Source of the DNA: Aristaeella hokkaidonensis
GTDB taxonomy: Bacteria; Bacillota; Clostridia; Christensenellales; Aristaeellaceae
Length of the DNA stretch: 64,000 nt
Direction: 5' to 3'
Assembly: GCF_018128945.1 (NCBI RefSeq)
Contig: NZ_CP068393.1
Location: 3,100,001 to 3,164,000, forward strand
This document shows, in pieces, positions 17,276 through 26,695 of the stretch. A program made the translations under genes and the position numbers. Under the pieces are notes generated by a model. The model was not told where the DNA came from, did not search any database, and was given only the letters and a program-made list of their open reading frames with translations. Position 1 is the first letter of the stretch, and each line of letters starts with the position of its first letter.

Positions 17276-17890
17276 TCATCCTAAGAGTATCTTCCTCACA
17301 TTCTCCTCAATCGCTGCACTGTCCATGGTGCTTTGAACGAGCGGCTGTATAACTTCCCGGCTTTCCCTCATGTGCGGCAGCCGAGAGGCCAGGGCATTTG
17401 CCTTGTCTTCTTTTCCGGCCTTCAGGTACAGGAAGCATAACGCGGCCCGGATGGTGGCCTTCTGCTTTTCGTTCGCGGAAAGCGGCAGGCCTTTTTCCAT
17501 CAGTTCAATGGCTTCCGCGGTTTCGCCCTGCAGCGCCAGGGCTCCTGCCAGCCCCAGCATCATGCCGGGGTCGTTCGGATAGGTCAGCAGTGCTTCCCGA
17601 TAGGTCTTCGCGGCCGCCTCATAATCCTCCTCCTGCTGATATGCCACCGCTTTGGCGTGGATCCCCCGCCGGGTTTCTTCCGCCCGGATCGTATCCATCC
17701 CCAGCAGCAGGTCCACGCTGGTTTCAAAGATATTCGCCAGCGCGGGCAGGAACGTGATATCCGGATACGATTCCCCCCGTTCCCACTTGGAAACGCTTTG
17801 CGCCGTAATTCCCAGATATTCAGCCACATCTTCCTGGGTCAGTTCTTTCATGATCCTGTATTTTTTCAGGTTTGCTGACAGATACATCAT
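17276..17890 (-). CDS. XRE-family regulator with TPR region
   Basis: A 204-aa protein. An N-terminal helix-turn-helix (about 5-62; LTQEDVAEYLGITAQSVSKWERGESYPD) is followed by tetratricopeptide-like helices (DYEAAAKTYREALLTYPNDPG; ETAEAIELMEKG). ATG 17890 has GGAGG seven bases upstream. This class often senses peptides or protein partners and regulates nearby genes. It is transcribed away from the secreted protein at 18169, with about 280 bp of divergent control region, so that gene is a plausible target. A related but longer protein is at 23423. Confidence 0.85.
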   Translation of the reverse strand: MMYLSANLKKYRIMKELTQEDVAEYLGITAQSVSKWERGESYPDITFLPALANIFETSVDLLLGMDTIRAEETRRGIHAKAVAYQQEEDYEAAAKTYREALLTYPNDPGMMLGLAGALALQGETAEAIELMEKGLPLSANEKQKATIRAALCFLYLKAGKEDKANALASRLPHMRESREVIQPLVQSTMDSAAIEENVRKILLG

Positions 17891-18168
17891 AAGTGTTCCT
17901 CCGTGTTTTTATTTCCGGAACGTTCCAGAAGCATCATACCATTTATGCGGCAAAATCCAATAACGCAGTGGTTGTGTTCAGCTCAACCGATTCGGCGGAG
18001 GTGCGTGTGGAAAAATAGACCCCTGTAATTTGCTTTTTTCATCCTGTTTACTGACCAATACAAATTATATACTTTTTTCAAAACGAGGGGTAGGGTAAAA
18101 TATATCCTACAGAAACAGTTGTCGATATCCGATCAATACCTTCCAAAATGAAAAAGGAGCAGAATACT

Positions 18169-20091
18169 ATGTTGAGAAAACTGATTTCCCTGGCACTGTG
18201 TATGATCCTGTGCGTGTCGGCGTCCGTGATTTCGGCGTGCGCAGAGGAAACGGCTCCTGTTGAAAAAAGGATTACTAAGATTCAGAAAGCCGTTGAAGAG
18301 GGCGGGGACAAAGCGCTGTGGGAACTGGTAAACACGAATTACGCGACCAATGCTTACAAGGAAGAGGGTTGCTCAGAACTGTATATCTGGGCCCCGGACG
18401 GTCCGGTGCTTCCGTGTGTAGGCCGGGAAGATGAACACGTAAAGAACTATTATATGGTCGATATGATGGTGACCAACAATGTAGGGCTTATGCTGGAACA
18501 GGTGCTTTCCTATACAGTGCAACCTGACGGAACATGCGTGTTACAGGATCTGAGCCAGGATTTGCTTCCTGCCGGGCCGGAACGTATTGCTCCCGGTTAT
18601 GTGTTTTCCTATCGCTCCACTTATCCTGCGGACGGGACCAGCAGGTATGAAATTGTTGCGGCCGTCGGCACAGATGATAACGGGCATGAGCTTGAGTTTT
18701 ACGGTGTAATCCAACGATTGAACTACATACCATATGACGCTGCAGAGATTGTTTCGGTGAACCCGGACTATGACATAGACAGGGTTCGCTATGAAGCGGA
18801 TTTCCGAATGATCCTTGCTGACGGCGTCTGGTGGGTTCCGATCAACACGCTGGGGAAAACACGCTATACCAACCGGGAAATTGCCGACATGGTGGAGCAC
18901 AGTCCGGAGGAGAAGCAGGAAGAAATCTCTACCTTGTACGAAGCAATCCAGCTTTTCAGGATCAGCGGTTTCACTTATACAGAAGACAACGCAGATATCC
19001 TTGAGAACGAAATCAAGTGGGAACATCATAAACCCGGACGCGATGCGGTGCGCACCAATACAGGCTGCTGCGCGACAGACAGCAACTGGCTGAATTATAT
19101 CCTGAGCGGGGATTATGAGCAAATTGGTTTCCTGAGCTATTCCTGTGCAGACAACAACGGACATGTGTTCAACTTTATCTATCAGGACGGATACTATTAC
19201 TTTATTGACCTGACAGGTTATGAGGACAGTTATGAGAACGGACTGGCACGGGAGAGCGGAATGCCCAGGGACTATATATATTCGGGCTTGGCTACAGGAT
19301 GCCTGATTAAGGCCAGGTCGCCAGAAGACTTTGTGAATTATTATGTCGGGATCTGCGGGAATGCTCCGAATCTGTTTTTCCTTTACCAGGGGGAGAATAA
19401 CCTGCCTATTGCTGGAATAGAAATAGACGGATTGATGACGATGACTTATCCGGAAGGATATGACATCCAGATCCTGGACGGCAATGAACCTGACAAGCTG
19501 GGTGTGCAGTTTGTCGAGGGACCGAAGAAAGAATATAAGTGGTCTGCCCTGAAGGATGCGAAAATCAAGGTAAAGGATAAATACCTGCGTGACGCGGAAA
19601 AAAACGCGGCTGAGCCGCTGACAGCCTGGCAGCCGGGAGACGTGCTTACGCTGGAGGATAACAGCGATAAGGGCCGGGCAGTGATTGACGGAGTCAAATT
19701 CGGTACTTCCAAAAGGGACGAGGTCCGGGTTGGCTTTGAGGACAATCTGTACCTGGACGGCAAACATGCCAATGGTGTTTTCGATCTCAGCCTGCAGCTG
19801 GAACAGCACAGCGAAGCGATGAAGGATATGGACAGCCTGGTGCTCGGAGAGCTGAACATAGATATCGTCAGGACGATCCCCGAAACACAGCTGGTGATCT
19901 GTACGCGGGAAGGCGATCAGCTGACCGTACAGGAAGTGACAGACGGAAAGTACTACGAATCCCGGCAGATCAGTATCCGGAAGGATGAGAACGGCAATTG
20001 GACAGAAACACCTGAGTACTGGTACCTGATCATCACAAACGGCAAGAAAATGAAATATGAATTCGGACGGTTCAAATGCGAGCTTAACTAA
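18169..20091 (+). CDS. Secreted transglutaminase-like protein
   Basis: A 640-aa protein. ATG 18169 is preferred: AAGGAG (18154-18159) lies nine bases upstream, and it puts the signal peptide LRKLISLALCMILCVSASVISACAEE at the very N-terminus; ATG 18148 lacks a ribosome site. The signal peptide ends in a possible lipobox or an ACA-E cleavage site. The middle carries TGCCATDSNWLNYIL, then NGHVFNFIYQDGYYYFIDLTGY: a Cys, His, Asp order as in the transglutaminase/cysteine peptidase fold. The rest is unrecognised beta-rich sequence. Probable extracytoplasmic enzyme or degenerate relative. Monocistronic, closed by a strong terminator. Confidence 0.7.
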   Translation: MLRKLISLALCMILCVSASVISACAEETAPVEKRITKIQKAVEEGGDKALWELVNTNYATNAYKEEGCSELYIWAPDGPVLPCVGREDEHVKNYYMVDMMVTNNVGLMLEQVLSYTVQPDGTCVLQDLSQDLLPAGPERIAPGYVFSYRSTYPADGTSRYEIVAAVGTDDNGHELEFYGVIQRLNYIPYDAAEIVSVNPDYDIDRVRYEADFRMILADGVWWVPINTLGKTRYTNREIADMVEHSPEEKQEEISTLYEAIQLFRISGFTYTEDNADILENEIKWEHHKPGRDAVRTNTGCCATDSNWLNYILSGDYEQIGFLSYSCADNNGHVFNFIYQDGYYYFIDLTGYEDSYENGLARESGMPRDYIYSGLATGCLIKARSPEDFVNYYVGICGNAPNLFFLYQGENNLPIAGIEIDGLMTMTYPEGYDIQILDGNEPDKLGVQFVEGPKKEYKWSALKDAKIKVKDKYLRDAEKNAAEPLTAWQPGDVLTLEDNSDKGRAVIDGVKFGTSKRDEVRVGFEDNLYLDGKHANGVFDLSLQLEQHSEAMKDMDSLVLGELNIDIVRTIPETQLVICTREGDQLTVQEVTDGKYYESRQISIRKDENGNWTETPEYWYLIITNGKKMKYEFGRFKCELN

Positions 20092-20116
20092 TGAACAATG
20101 AACCGGCTGTGGCCGG

Positions 20117-20153
20117 AAAAACCCGCTGTGCATCTGCACAGCGGGTTTTTATA
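20117..20153 (+). terminator. Terminator after the 18169 gene
   Basis: Stem AAAAACCCGCTGTGC-atct-GCACAGCGGGTTTTT followed by ATATAATTTATT. Confidence 0.9.
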
Positions 20154-20232
20154 TAATTTATTAAGAACCTCTTGACCTGGCCTTTACGGCCAGGCTTATG
20201 ATTCGTCCGAAATCAAGAATGGAGGACGGACG

Positions 20233-21090
20233 ATGAAAGATTTGAGCCTTATGACCTGGAAGGAAATACAGGCGGCTGACAAGAAAAAGAGTATTGTTTT
20301 TGTGGTGATGGCGCCAATTGAAGAACACGGATGGTGTCTTCCGCTGGCCACAGATCTGCTGGAAGGAGTATACTGGAGCAAAGGAGCAATGCAAAAACTG
20401 GAGCAGCGGCTGGGAGCAGAATGTTTTTATCTCCCTCCGTTTCCGGTTGCGGCAGCTTCCGTAAATGAGTTTTACGGATCCATTCATTTCTCCATGAAGG
20501 ATACTTGCAGAATTGCCTGCGGGATACTGGAAAGTATACAATGTATGGGATTCTGGCATATTGTTGTGATCGCTTCCCATGCGGATCCGCAGCACCAGAT
20601 CGCGATTGAAAAGGCGGTCAGGAAGGCAAACGCCAGGAACGGGCTGAGCGTTTTTGCGCCGATGGGGCAGATCTTTATGGGCGTTGGTGTGAAGCCGTTG
20701 GCACAGCTGGAAGCTTTTGAAAAAGAACACGGCAATGATTATCATGCCGGATGGATTGAAACTTCAAGCCTGCTGGATATTGATGAGCAGTATGTGCGGG
20801 AAGGATTCAGGGAACTGCCGTCATCAAGGATCACAGACAGGGATATGATCTTCCGAAAGAAACAGCTGGAGGCCATGGGTGAGTACGGCCATATCGGTTC
20901 ACCAGATCTGGCAACAAAAGAACTGGGCAAACAGTTGAATGACAACTGTATTGATTCAATCTGTGATGCGGTGGAGAAGTTCTACCACAGAAGCGAATAT
21001 GAAAAGTACGGGGAGTATACTTTATATAAAATCCTCCCGCTGCATATCGGATTCCTGGGAAAAGTCAGGAGAAGGAAGGTGGCTAAATGA
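20233..21090 (+). CDS. Creatininase-family amidohydrolase
   Basis: A 285-aa protein of the creatinine amidohydrolase fold. Metal-ligand positions are visible: IEEHGWCLPLATD (about 29-41), a SHADPQHQ segment (about 115-122) where most members have an NGHGGN-type motif, and YHAGWIETS (about 170-178). ATG 20233 follows GGAGGA. The substrate cannot be read from the sequence; members act on creatinine, formamides or cofactor precursors. It overlaps the MerR gene downstream by four bases (ATGA), so the enzyme and regulator are made from one transcript. Confidence 0.8.
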   Translation: MKDLSLMTWKEIQAADKKKSIVFVVMAPIEEHGWCLPLATDLLEGVYWSKGAMQKLEQRLGAECFYLPPFPVAAASVNEFYGSIHFSMKDTCRIACGILESIQCMGFWHIVVIASHADPQHQIAIEKAVRKANARNGLSVFAPMGQIFMGVGVKPLAQLEAFEKEHGNDYHAGWIETSSLLDIDEQYVREGFRELPSSRITDRDMIFRKKQLEAMGEYGHIGSPDLATKELGKQLNDNCIDSICDAVEKFYHRSEYEKYGEYTLYKILPLHIGFLGKVRRRKVAK

Positions 21091-21821
21091 CGTATACAAG
21101 AGGACAGTTCGCGGTAATGGGAAACGTGGGGAGAAAAGCACTGCGGCTGTATCACGAAGAGGGGCTCCTGGCGCCTGTCAGCATTAACGAGGAAAACGGA
21201 TATCACTATTATGACGACACACAGCTGGAAACCCTGGAGAGAATCAAAAGACTCCGGAAAATCGGATTATCCCTTTTTGAAATCAAGCAGATCCTGGATG
21301 GGAAGGTTCAGGAAGAGGAGATTGTCGACAGTAAGATCAGGGAGAAGGATGAACTGCTGAAAGAGCTGAAGGCACTGGCCGGAGAAACCGGGAAGCAGGA
21401 AACAGCTTATGACGGTAAACCGGATACACAGCCTTTTGAAAGAACAAAGTGTATCTGCATCGAAGAGAATGTGGAACTGGAAAACCTGGGCATGTCGGTG
21501 GGGAAACTGTATGAAAGGGTTGCCCGGGAGGGAATGAATGCAGAAGGTTCTCATTTTGTGAGATATGAAGGGCTGCTGGATGACGGGAAATTCAGGATGA
21601 TTACCTGCCTGCCTGTTTCACAGTATGCTGGCGAGGATACGATGGAGATTTGGGAACCCCACTGCCTGCACCTGAATTATCCGGGAGGCTTTTCCAAAGT
21701 ATCCGAAGCGCACAGGATTATCCGGAAATACGCGGAGGAACAAGGAATAAAGCTGACAGACAGGGTATATGAAGTGTACAACAAAAACATGACGATAGAC
21801 GTCTACTATACGATCAGCTGA
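21087..21821 (+). CDS. MerR-family regulator with C-terminal effector domain
   Basis: A 244-aa protein. The winged helix-turn-helix (about 1-70; GRKALRLYHEEGLLAPVSINEENGYHYY) and a coiled-coil dimer helix are followed by a ~120-residue domain ending in VYEVYNKNMTIDVYYTIS, the GyrI-like/BmrR ligand-binding style. Such regulators sense small hydrophobic or cationic molecules and activate promoters with long spacers. It is translationally coupled to the creatininase-family gene, so it may control its own operon. Confidence 0.85.
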   Translation: MTYTRGQFAVMGNVGRKALRLYHEEGLLAPVSINEENGYHYYDDTQLETLERIKRLRKIGLSLFEIKQILDGKVQEEEIVDSKIREKDELLKELKALAGETGKQETAYDGKPDTQPFERTKCICIEENVELENLGMSVGKLYERVAREGMNAEGSHFVRYEGLLDDGKFRMITCLPVSQYAGEDTMEIWEPHCLHLNYPGGFSKVSEAHRIIRKYAEEQGIKLTDRVYEVYNKNMTIDVYYTIS

Positions 21822-21892
21822 GGGAAGGAATGGAGAACCCCTGGTTTGTCGTTCTATTATCAGATTAAGGACACAGGCAGGAGGCGAACACA

Positions 21893-23230
21893 GTGAGATT
21901 ATCCTTTCGGAGAATGATAAGTGCAGTGCTGGCTGTCTGCATGCTCCTGTCGTTCCTGCCTGCACAAGCTGAGGGAACGGATATTAAAGCTTTGCAGACG
22001 CGCCTGCTTGACCTGGGATATGAGATCGGCAAAGCAGACGGGATCCTCGGCAAGAAGTCTTCCGCGGCGATTGCACTGGCGCAGACACTGCTGGCGGAAC
22101 AGGGATTTGATATACAATCAACCGGAACTCCTGATGCGAAGACGGTTGAGCTGATCATGAAAGAAGAAAACAGCGGATTGCTCCAGATGCTGGTGAAAGG
22201 CAGCTGGGGAAGCCGGGTTAAGGAAGTTCAGCAGAAGCTGATCGGCCTGAACCTGATGCGGAGCCATGCGGACGGACAGTACGGCACGAACACAGCAACC
22301 GCAGTGCTTACATTTGAAAAACAGCTGGCGGAACAGTTGCCGGACCAGATTAAACCGGATGGTAAACTTACTACAGACGAATATAAGCTGCTGATGAGCG
22401 ACCTGAGCAAATATGGATTTGAAGCGCCGATCTATTTTGACGATACTCGTCCGGAAACCCTGAAAGAAACATATCTTTACGCGAAGCATGCTTGCCTGAT
22501 CAATGCGTCAACCGGAGAAACCCTGTTGGAGAAAGCTGCGGATGAACCGGCTGAACCGGCCAGTACGACAAAGATCATGACGCTGTTGACGGCGCTTTCC
22601 TTATGCGATCCGGACAAGTCAGTTGTGATTCCAGAAGAGGCGGCGGACATCCCGGCGGACAGTACCCGGGTGCCGGTGACTCCCGGTGAAACGATGATCA
22701 TGCGGGATCTTCTCTACGGTATGATGATTCGCTCCGGCAATGACGCGGCGAATGCGGTGGCGGTACTTTGTTCCGGAAGCGTGGATGCTTTTGCGGAAGA
22801 GATGAACAAGACCGCAGTAAAGCTGGGGATGGAAAACTCCCATTTTGTGAATCCACATGGTTATACGGCAGAGGGACACTATACCTCGGCAAGGGATCTG
22901 GTAAAGGCGGCGCGGTACGGACTGACACTGAAGGAATTCCGGGAAATTGTGACTTGCATGTGGTATACCCTGCCGAAGACGGAAAAACGGGATGAAGAGT
23001 TGGTGATAACCCAGAAATGGGAGATATTCAATCCTTTGTCAGAATACTATATTCCCAACGCAGCAGGGGTCAAAAGCGGTTATACTTCCACTGCCGGTTT
23101 CTGCTATGTGGGTGCCTACCAGGAAAACGGCATTACTCTGATTGCGGCTGTGATGGGTGGCCAGGGCAGGAATATGGCCTGGACAGACCTGAAGCGGCTG
23201 TTTGCGTATGGAATGGCCGTAACAAATTAA
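21893..23230 (+). CDS. Secreted D-Ala-D-Ala carboxypeptidase with peptidoglycan-binding domains
   Basis: A 445-aa low-molecular-weight penicillin-binding protein. GTG 21893 is chosen because AGGAGG (21879-21884) lies eight bases upstream. Signal peptide (1-26, cleavage near AQA-EG), then two peptidoglycan-binding-1-like repeats (about 30-85 and 105-160; DIKALQTRLLDLGY, RVKEVQQKLIGLNL), then the serine peptidase domain: STTK with Ser224, SGN near 281 and KSG near 394. It trims the terminal D-Ala of cell-wall peptides outside the membrane. No C-terminal DacA-type amphipathic anchor is seen, so wall binding probably comes from the N-terminal repeats. Confidence 0.92.
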   Translation: MRLSFRRMISAVLAVCMLLSFLPAQAEGTDIKALQTRLLDLGYEIGKADGILGKKSSAAIALAQTLLAEQGFDIQSTGTPDAKTVELIMKEENSGLLQMLVKGSWGSRVKEVQQKLIGLNLMRSHADGQYGTNTATAVLTFEKQLAEQLPDQIKPDGKLTTDEYKLLMSDLSKYGFEAPIYFDDTRPETLKETYLYAKHACLINASTGETLLEKAADEPAEPASTTKIMTLLTALSLCDPDKSVVIPEEAADIPADSTRVPVTPGETMIMRDLLYGMMIRSGNDAANAVAVLCSGSVDAFAEEMNKTAVKLGMENSHFVNPHGYTAEGHYTSARDLVKAARYGLTLKEFREIVTCMWYTLPKTEKRDEELVITQKWEIFNPLSEYYIPNAAGVKSGYTSTAGFCYVGAYQENGITLIAAVMGGQGRNMAWTDLKRLFAYGMAVTN

Positions 23231-23324
23231 TGAATACTGAAAACTTAAGACTTAAAACTTAAAAATGGAATGGTTACGAGTTGCAAGTGGGGACTTGATA
23301 TTGCCAGCCTATAATTCGCTTAAT

Positions 23325-23422
23325 GGTTGAGTTGGATAAAACATGCAGTTATTGTTATTTTGGCGAAAGCACGATATGATACGGATGTCAGCTGACAATA
23401 ACAACTGTGGAGGAACTCAACC
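23325..23422 (+). promoter_or_regulatory. Promoter with nested inverted repeats before the XRE-TPR gene
   Basis: TTGTTA (23352-23357), 17 bp, TATGAT (23375-23380). It is framed by two perfect inverted repeats: GTTATTGT (23348-23355) with ACAATAAC (23395-23402), and outside these GGTTGAGTT (23325-23333) with AACTCAACC (23414-23422). The inner repeat overlaps the -35; the outer one covers the ribosome site. Self-repression by the XRE protein is the obvious reading. Confidence 0.6.
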
Positions 23423-24448
23423 ATGGATTTAAATATGGGAAGCGTGATCAAAAGACTGCGGACTGAGCATTCGGTCACGCAGGAAGAACTGGCCGCGTAT
23501 CTGAGGATCTCATTCCAGGCGGTGAGCAAATGGGAAACAGGAACCACTATGCCGGATATTACGCTGCTGCCGAAGCTGGCGGCATTCTTCGGAGTCCGGA
23601 TTGATGAGCTGTTCTCCGTGAATCATGAGGATGAACTGGAACGGATTGACAACATGCTGAAGCGTGAAGCCATGACGGATCAGAACTATGCCTACGCAAA
23701 GCGCGTGCTGGACAGGGTACTGCAGGAGAATCCGAAAGATACCGGCGCTGTGAAACGGTACGCAAAGGTTTATCTGGCGAAAACGAATACTGACCTGCTG
23801 GCGGCGGGACGGATGCTGGAAAAAGCGATGGAAGAAAGCCCGCTGGATGAAGAGGTATACTCCCTGTACCGGGCAGTGCGCGGCGGAGGCGAGTATGAAC
23901 AACACAGCGCTAATGACTGGTTTATCCGGGTCTGTGAGCCGTATGCCAGGAAATATCCGCAGAACCGGAACCTGTATAGGATGCTGATTGAAGCGATGAT
24001 CAGCAAAAAGTATTTTGACAGGGCCGAGGAACTGCTGAACGCGGTACAGTTTGAAGGGGAAAACCGGTATATGAAGGAGGTTCTGCTCGGGGATATCGCG
24101 CAGGCCAGGGGAGAAGCGCAGAAGGCGAAGGAGATCTGGAACAGCATTCCTGAAGATGACTGGCTGGGACAGTATGAAGCGGGTGAGCGGTTCAACCGGC
24201 TCAATGAATACGAGAAAACCATAGAATGTTTCAACAACGCCTATAAAGCCCAATCGGCTCCGCATAAGCTGGACATGATGTACTCGCTGGCGTTCCTGTA
24301 CAAGAAACTGGAACGGTACGCGGAGGCGAAGAAGGCCTGGGAACTGATTACTGAAACTCTGCTCACAGAATACGGAATGACAGAAGAGGACAATGACGTA
24401 CAGTGGCCCAAACGTGAGATTGCCCAGCTGGAAGCATTGATGCAATAA
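23423..24448 (+). CDS. XRE-family regulator with long TPR domain
   Basis: A 341-aa protein. The helix-turn-helix at 8-62 (VTQEELAAYLRISFQAVSKWETGTTMPD) is followed by about five tetratricopeptide-like repeats to the C-terminus. ATG 23423 has GGAGG nine bases upstream. It resembles the regulator at 17276 but with a longer TPR part. Its promoter carries nested inverted repeats consistent with autoregulation. A terminator follows, so it is monocistronic; the nearest candidate targets are its own gene and the small genes at 24515 and 24736. Confidence 0.85.
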   Translation: MDLNMGSVIKRLRTEHSVTQEELAAYLRISFQAVSKWETGTTMPDITLLPKLAAFFGVRIDELFSVNHEDELERIDNMLKREAMTDQNYAYAKRVLDRVLQENPKDTGAVKRYAKVYLAKTNTDLLAAGRMLEKAMEESPLDEEVYSLYRAVRGGGEYEQHSANDWFIRVCEPYARKYPQNRNLYRMLIEAMISKKYFDRAEELLNAVQFEGENRYMKEVLLGDIAQARGEAQKAKEIWNSIPEDDWLGQYEAGERFNRLNEYEKTIECFNNAYKAQSAPHKLDMMYSLAFLYKKLERYAEAKKAWELITETLLTEYGMTEEDNDVQWPKREIAQLEALMQ

Positions 24449-24460
24449 CGGTTGATATAA

Positions 24461-24497
24461 AAAGATGCGGATTGAATAAGCTCAATCCGCGTCTTTC
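24461..24497 (+). terminator. Terminator after the 23423 gene
   Basis: AAGATGCGGATTGA and TCAATCCGCGTCTT pair with one mismatch around AATAAGC, followed by TCTATA. Confidence 0.8.
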
Positions 24498-24514
24498 TAT
24501 ATATTAAAGTATGA

Positions 24515-24673
24515 TCAAAGGAAGAAGTCGATAATGTCCAGGAGGGCGGAAGAAATCACGCCGATTATACTCTCTTTGCGCTTTTCTGCCTTCTGGAATT
24601 CGGTGAATTCCTCATCTGTAAGAGGTTTGGGATCCGTTCCCTCGCGGGTCATATCGTAACTGTTGCTGTTCAT
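24515..24673 (-). CDS. Small protein with hydrophobic C-terminus (52 aa)
   Basis: Starts at ATG 24673 behind GGAGGGAAAG. The N-terminal half is polar (NSNSYDMTREGTDPKPLTDEEF), then a charged helix (EFQKAEKRKES) runs into a hydrophobic tail IIGVISSALLDIIDFFL of 17 residues at the extreme C-terminus. This looks like a tail-anchored or membrane-associated microprotein. Family unknown. Convergent with the XRE-TPR gene at 23423. Confidence 0.55.
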   Translation of the reverse strand: MNSNSYDMTREGTDPKPLTDEEFTEFQKAEKRKESIIGVISSALLDIIDFFL

Positions 24674-24735
24674 TTTCTTTCCCTCCTGTGCAATGGATTT
24701 CAATCTATGTAAAAAGCCTCTGTGAGAGTGCTTTC

Positions 24736-24897
24736 ATGAATATATACGTTCATTCGGAAGAGATGGCAGTAATGAGTATTGTTTTTGGCAGACATATTTT
24801 GGAGACTGGGAAAGGACGAATGACCAGGAATTCCGAAGAGGCGGCTAAGTTTATCCAAAGCCTGAAAGAGTTAATCCAATCGATGTCGAAAGAATAA
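24736..24897 (+). CDS. Possible small protein (53 aa)
   Basis: A short frame between the divergent small gene at 24673 and a strong terminator. No good ribosome site precedes ATG 24736. A better site, AAAGGA, precedes an internal ATG at 24820, which would give only 25 residues (TRNSEEAAKFIQSLKELIQS...). The end is an amphipathic helix. The terminator shortly after the stop suggests a real transcript, but whether it is translated is uncertain. Confidence 0.25.
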   Translation: MNIYVHSEEMAVMSIVFGRHILETGKGRMTRNSEEAAKFIQSLKELIQSMSKE

Positions 24898-24922
24898 CTG
24901 CAGAGAAGCGAAACACAGTAAA

Positions 24923-24956
24923 GACGCGGATCAAATTGATCCGCGTCCTTTTTTGA
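24923..24956 (+). terminator. Terminator after the 24736 frame
   Basis: GACGCGGATCA-aat-TGATCCGCGTC, a perfect 11-bp stem, then CTTTTTTG. It uses nearly the same stem sequence (GCGGATTGA type) as the terminator at 24461. Confidence 0.85.
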
Positions 24957-25340
24957 AATTTCCCGGCATCCCGGATCTCAAAGATGAAAAGATAATTGCT
25001 AAAAACAGAGATATAGCAAAGTTCATTTTGCCAATCTGAGTATTTATACCTGGACGGAATCCAGATACATTGGATGTGGTAAAGAGTAAGGCAGAGTCTG
25101 CATAGAAAGAAAGATTACATGCCTTACGCTCTCCAAGAGCTTATATGTGTATTGTGAAAGGAAACCATATAATTATGCCTGAAACGAAAAAGATCCTGGT
25201 TTTGCGGCGAAATCAAAAACCGTTTCCTAAAACATATATAAATACATAATCTGGATTTCTTACCTGAACACCTGCAAAACCTCGGGAACTGCTGAAAATG
25301 GCTTGCAGAATTTACGGTATTGTTACACCGTGTTTTCGGT
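24957..25340. other. Gene-free, AT-richer region
   Basis: No gene or clear RNA. Frames on both strands are short. I see no repeat beyond a small hairpin CACCG-tgtttt-CGGTG (25326-25341) that touches the promoter of the next gene. Confidence 0.4.
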
Positions 25341-25354
25341 GCACATGATATAAT
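25326..25354 (+). promoter_or_regulatory. Extended -10 promoter with hairpin operator
   Basis: TGATATAAT at 25346-25354 is a perfect TATAAT with the extended TG. Directly upstream is the inverted repeat CACCG/CGGTG (25326-25341), covering the -35 area, where no good -35 hexamer is seen. The downstream gene starts about 100 bp later. Confidence 0.5.
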
Positions 25355-25456
25355 TTGACCATAGAGTACCGGTTTGATGGGAATCGGAAGAAAACGGATA
25401 CGAATGGGTGCCGGCATAAGGAGAGAAACTATTTTTCGAAGGCGGAGGAGACCGGA

Positions 25457-26650
25457 ATGAAAAAGGGGACGACATTATTCATCGCGATTATCTGTATTCT
25501 GGCGATAACCACGGTTGGTTTGTATACAGGGTATGAAGAAAAAAAGGAACAAATTGAAGCACTGCAGCAGGATATGCTGATCCGGGATGATATGGATGGC
25601 GCTTTCAGTGAGGAGATCGCAGAAAAAGATAAACAGATCCAGGGACTGGCAGACGTTCTTGAAGAGAAAGACCGGAAGATCCAGGATCTGAAGGATGACC
25701 TTCAGGAAATGGGACAGCAGGTTACAGCGTTGACGAATGATGCGGAACAGTATGTGGAACGGATCAATGCCCTGAACGCGGACGTATCCTCCAGGGACAG
25801 CAGGATTGGGGAACTGGAAGCGTCAATTACTGAAAAGGAAGGCAAAATCGGGGAGCTGGAAACAATCGTTGCTGGGAAGGACAGCAAAGTCGGGGAACTG
25901 GAAGCAGCCATCTCTGAGAAAGACAGTAAGATTGGAGAACTGGAAGGCAGTATTTCTGCGGCACAGGAGAAGATTGATTCCCTGAATACGGATCTTACGG
26001 ACAAGACAAAATCAATCGACGCGTTAAATGCGGATATCCTGAGCAAAAACAGCCAGATTGAATCCCTAAGCGCTGAGAGTGACAGTACGAAGGAGACTTT
26101 ACAGACCGTACAAAACCTGGAGACAGAACTGGCCGGGAAAGAAGAGAAGATCAAAGAACTGAATGACAGTATTGCGGAAAAGGATGAGATTATTGAGGAT
26201 CTGAAGGTGAAGGTCCAGAATCTGGAGATACTGCTGAATACTTTTGCCCAGAACAAAGACAAGGACGAGGGAACAGCAGGAACAAACGGGCTGGCTTCCG
26301 TACGTCCAATGGTTACGATGGATTTTGACAAATATACAATGTCTGAGCCCGGGAAGATTCAAGTTGTTATAACGGTGACCAATACCGGTGAGGAGGACAT
26401 GAATGAGCCGGTGACACTGTATTATCCTAATGACAAGAAGGTGAATGAGTTCGGCGAAGACGGTCTTCCTGCCGGTAAAACAAGGAGCTGGACAGGTGAA
26501 TGGGATGTGACGCAGGAACAGCTGGACGAGGGGAAAGTGGCCTTTATCATCCGGTACTCTCTCTATGACGGTGCTGCCGGTGAAGATGGTCTGCCTACAC
26601 TCAGACAGCATAAAACGGTTTTTTCAAAGCAGATTAACAAGGGCAAGTAA
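25457..26650 (+). CDS. Membrane-anchored coiled-coil protein with extracellular beta domain
   Basis: A 397-aa protein; ATG 25457 follows GGAGGAGA, while upstream in-frame starts have no site. One N-terminal transmembrane helix (about 5-24, no clear cleavage site) is followed by ~230 residues of continuous coiled coil. Within it are 14-residue repeats of the type KDSKIGELExxI (about 118-180), and then a C-terminal beta domain (about 280-397; KIQVVITVTNTGEEDMNEPVTLYYP) of the CARDB/DUF11 adhesion-like style. It is probably a stalk presenting the C-terminal domain beyond the wall. Function unknown. Confidence 0.75.
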   Translation: MKKGTTLFIAIICILAITTVGLYTGYEEKKEQIEALQQDMLIRDDMDGAFSEEIAEKDKQIQGLADVLEEKDRKIQDLKDDLQEMGQQVTALTNDAEQYVERINALNADVSSRDSRIGELEASITEKEGKIGELETIVAGKDSKVGELEAAISEKDSKIGELEGSISAAQEKIDSLNTDLTDKTKSIDALNADILSKNSQIESLSAESDSTKETLQTVQNLETELAGKEEKIKELNDSIAEKDEIIEDLKVKVQNLEILLNTFAQNKDKDEGTAGTNGLASVRPMVTMDFDKYTMSEPGKIQVVITVTNTGEEDMNEPVTLYYPNDKKVNEFGEDGLPAGKTRSWTGEWDVTQEQLDEGKVAFIIRYSLYDGAAGEDGLPTLRQHKTVFSKQINKGK

Positions 26651-26695
26651 AAAAGAAAGTCATATCGGATAAAACGGGATGCCGGGAGGGATATC

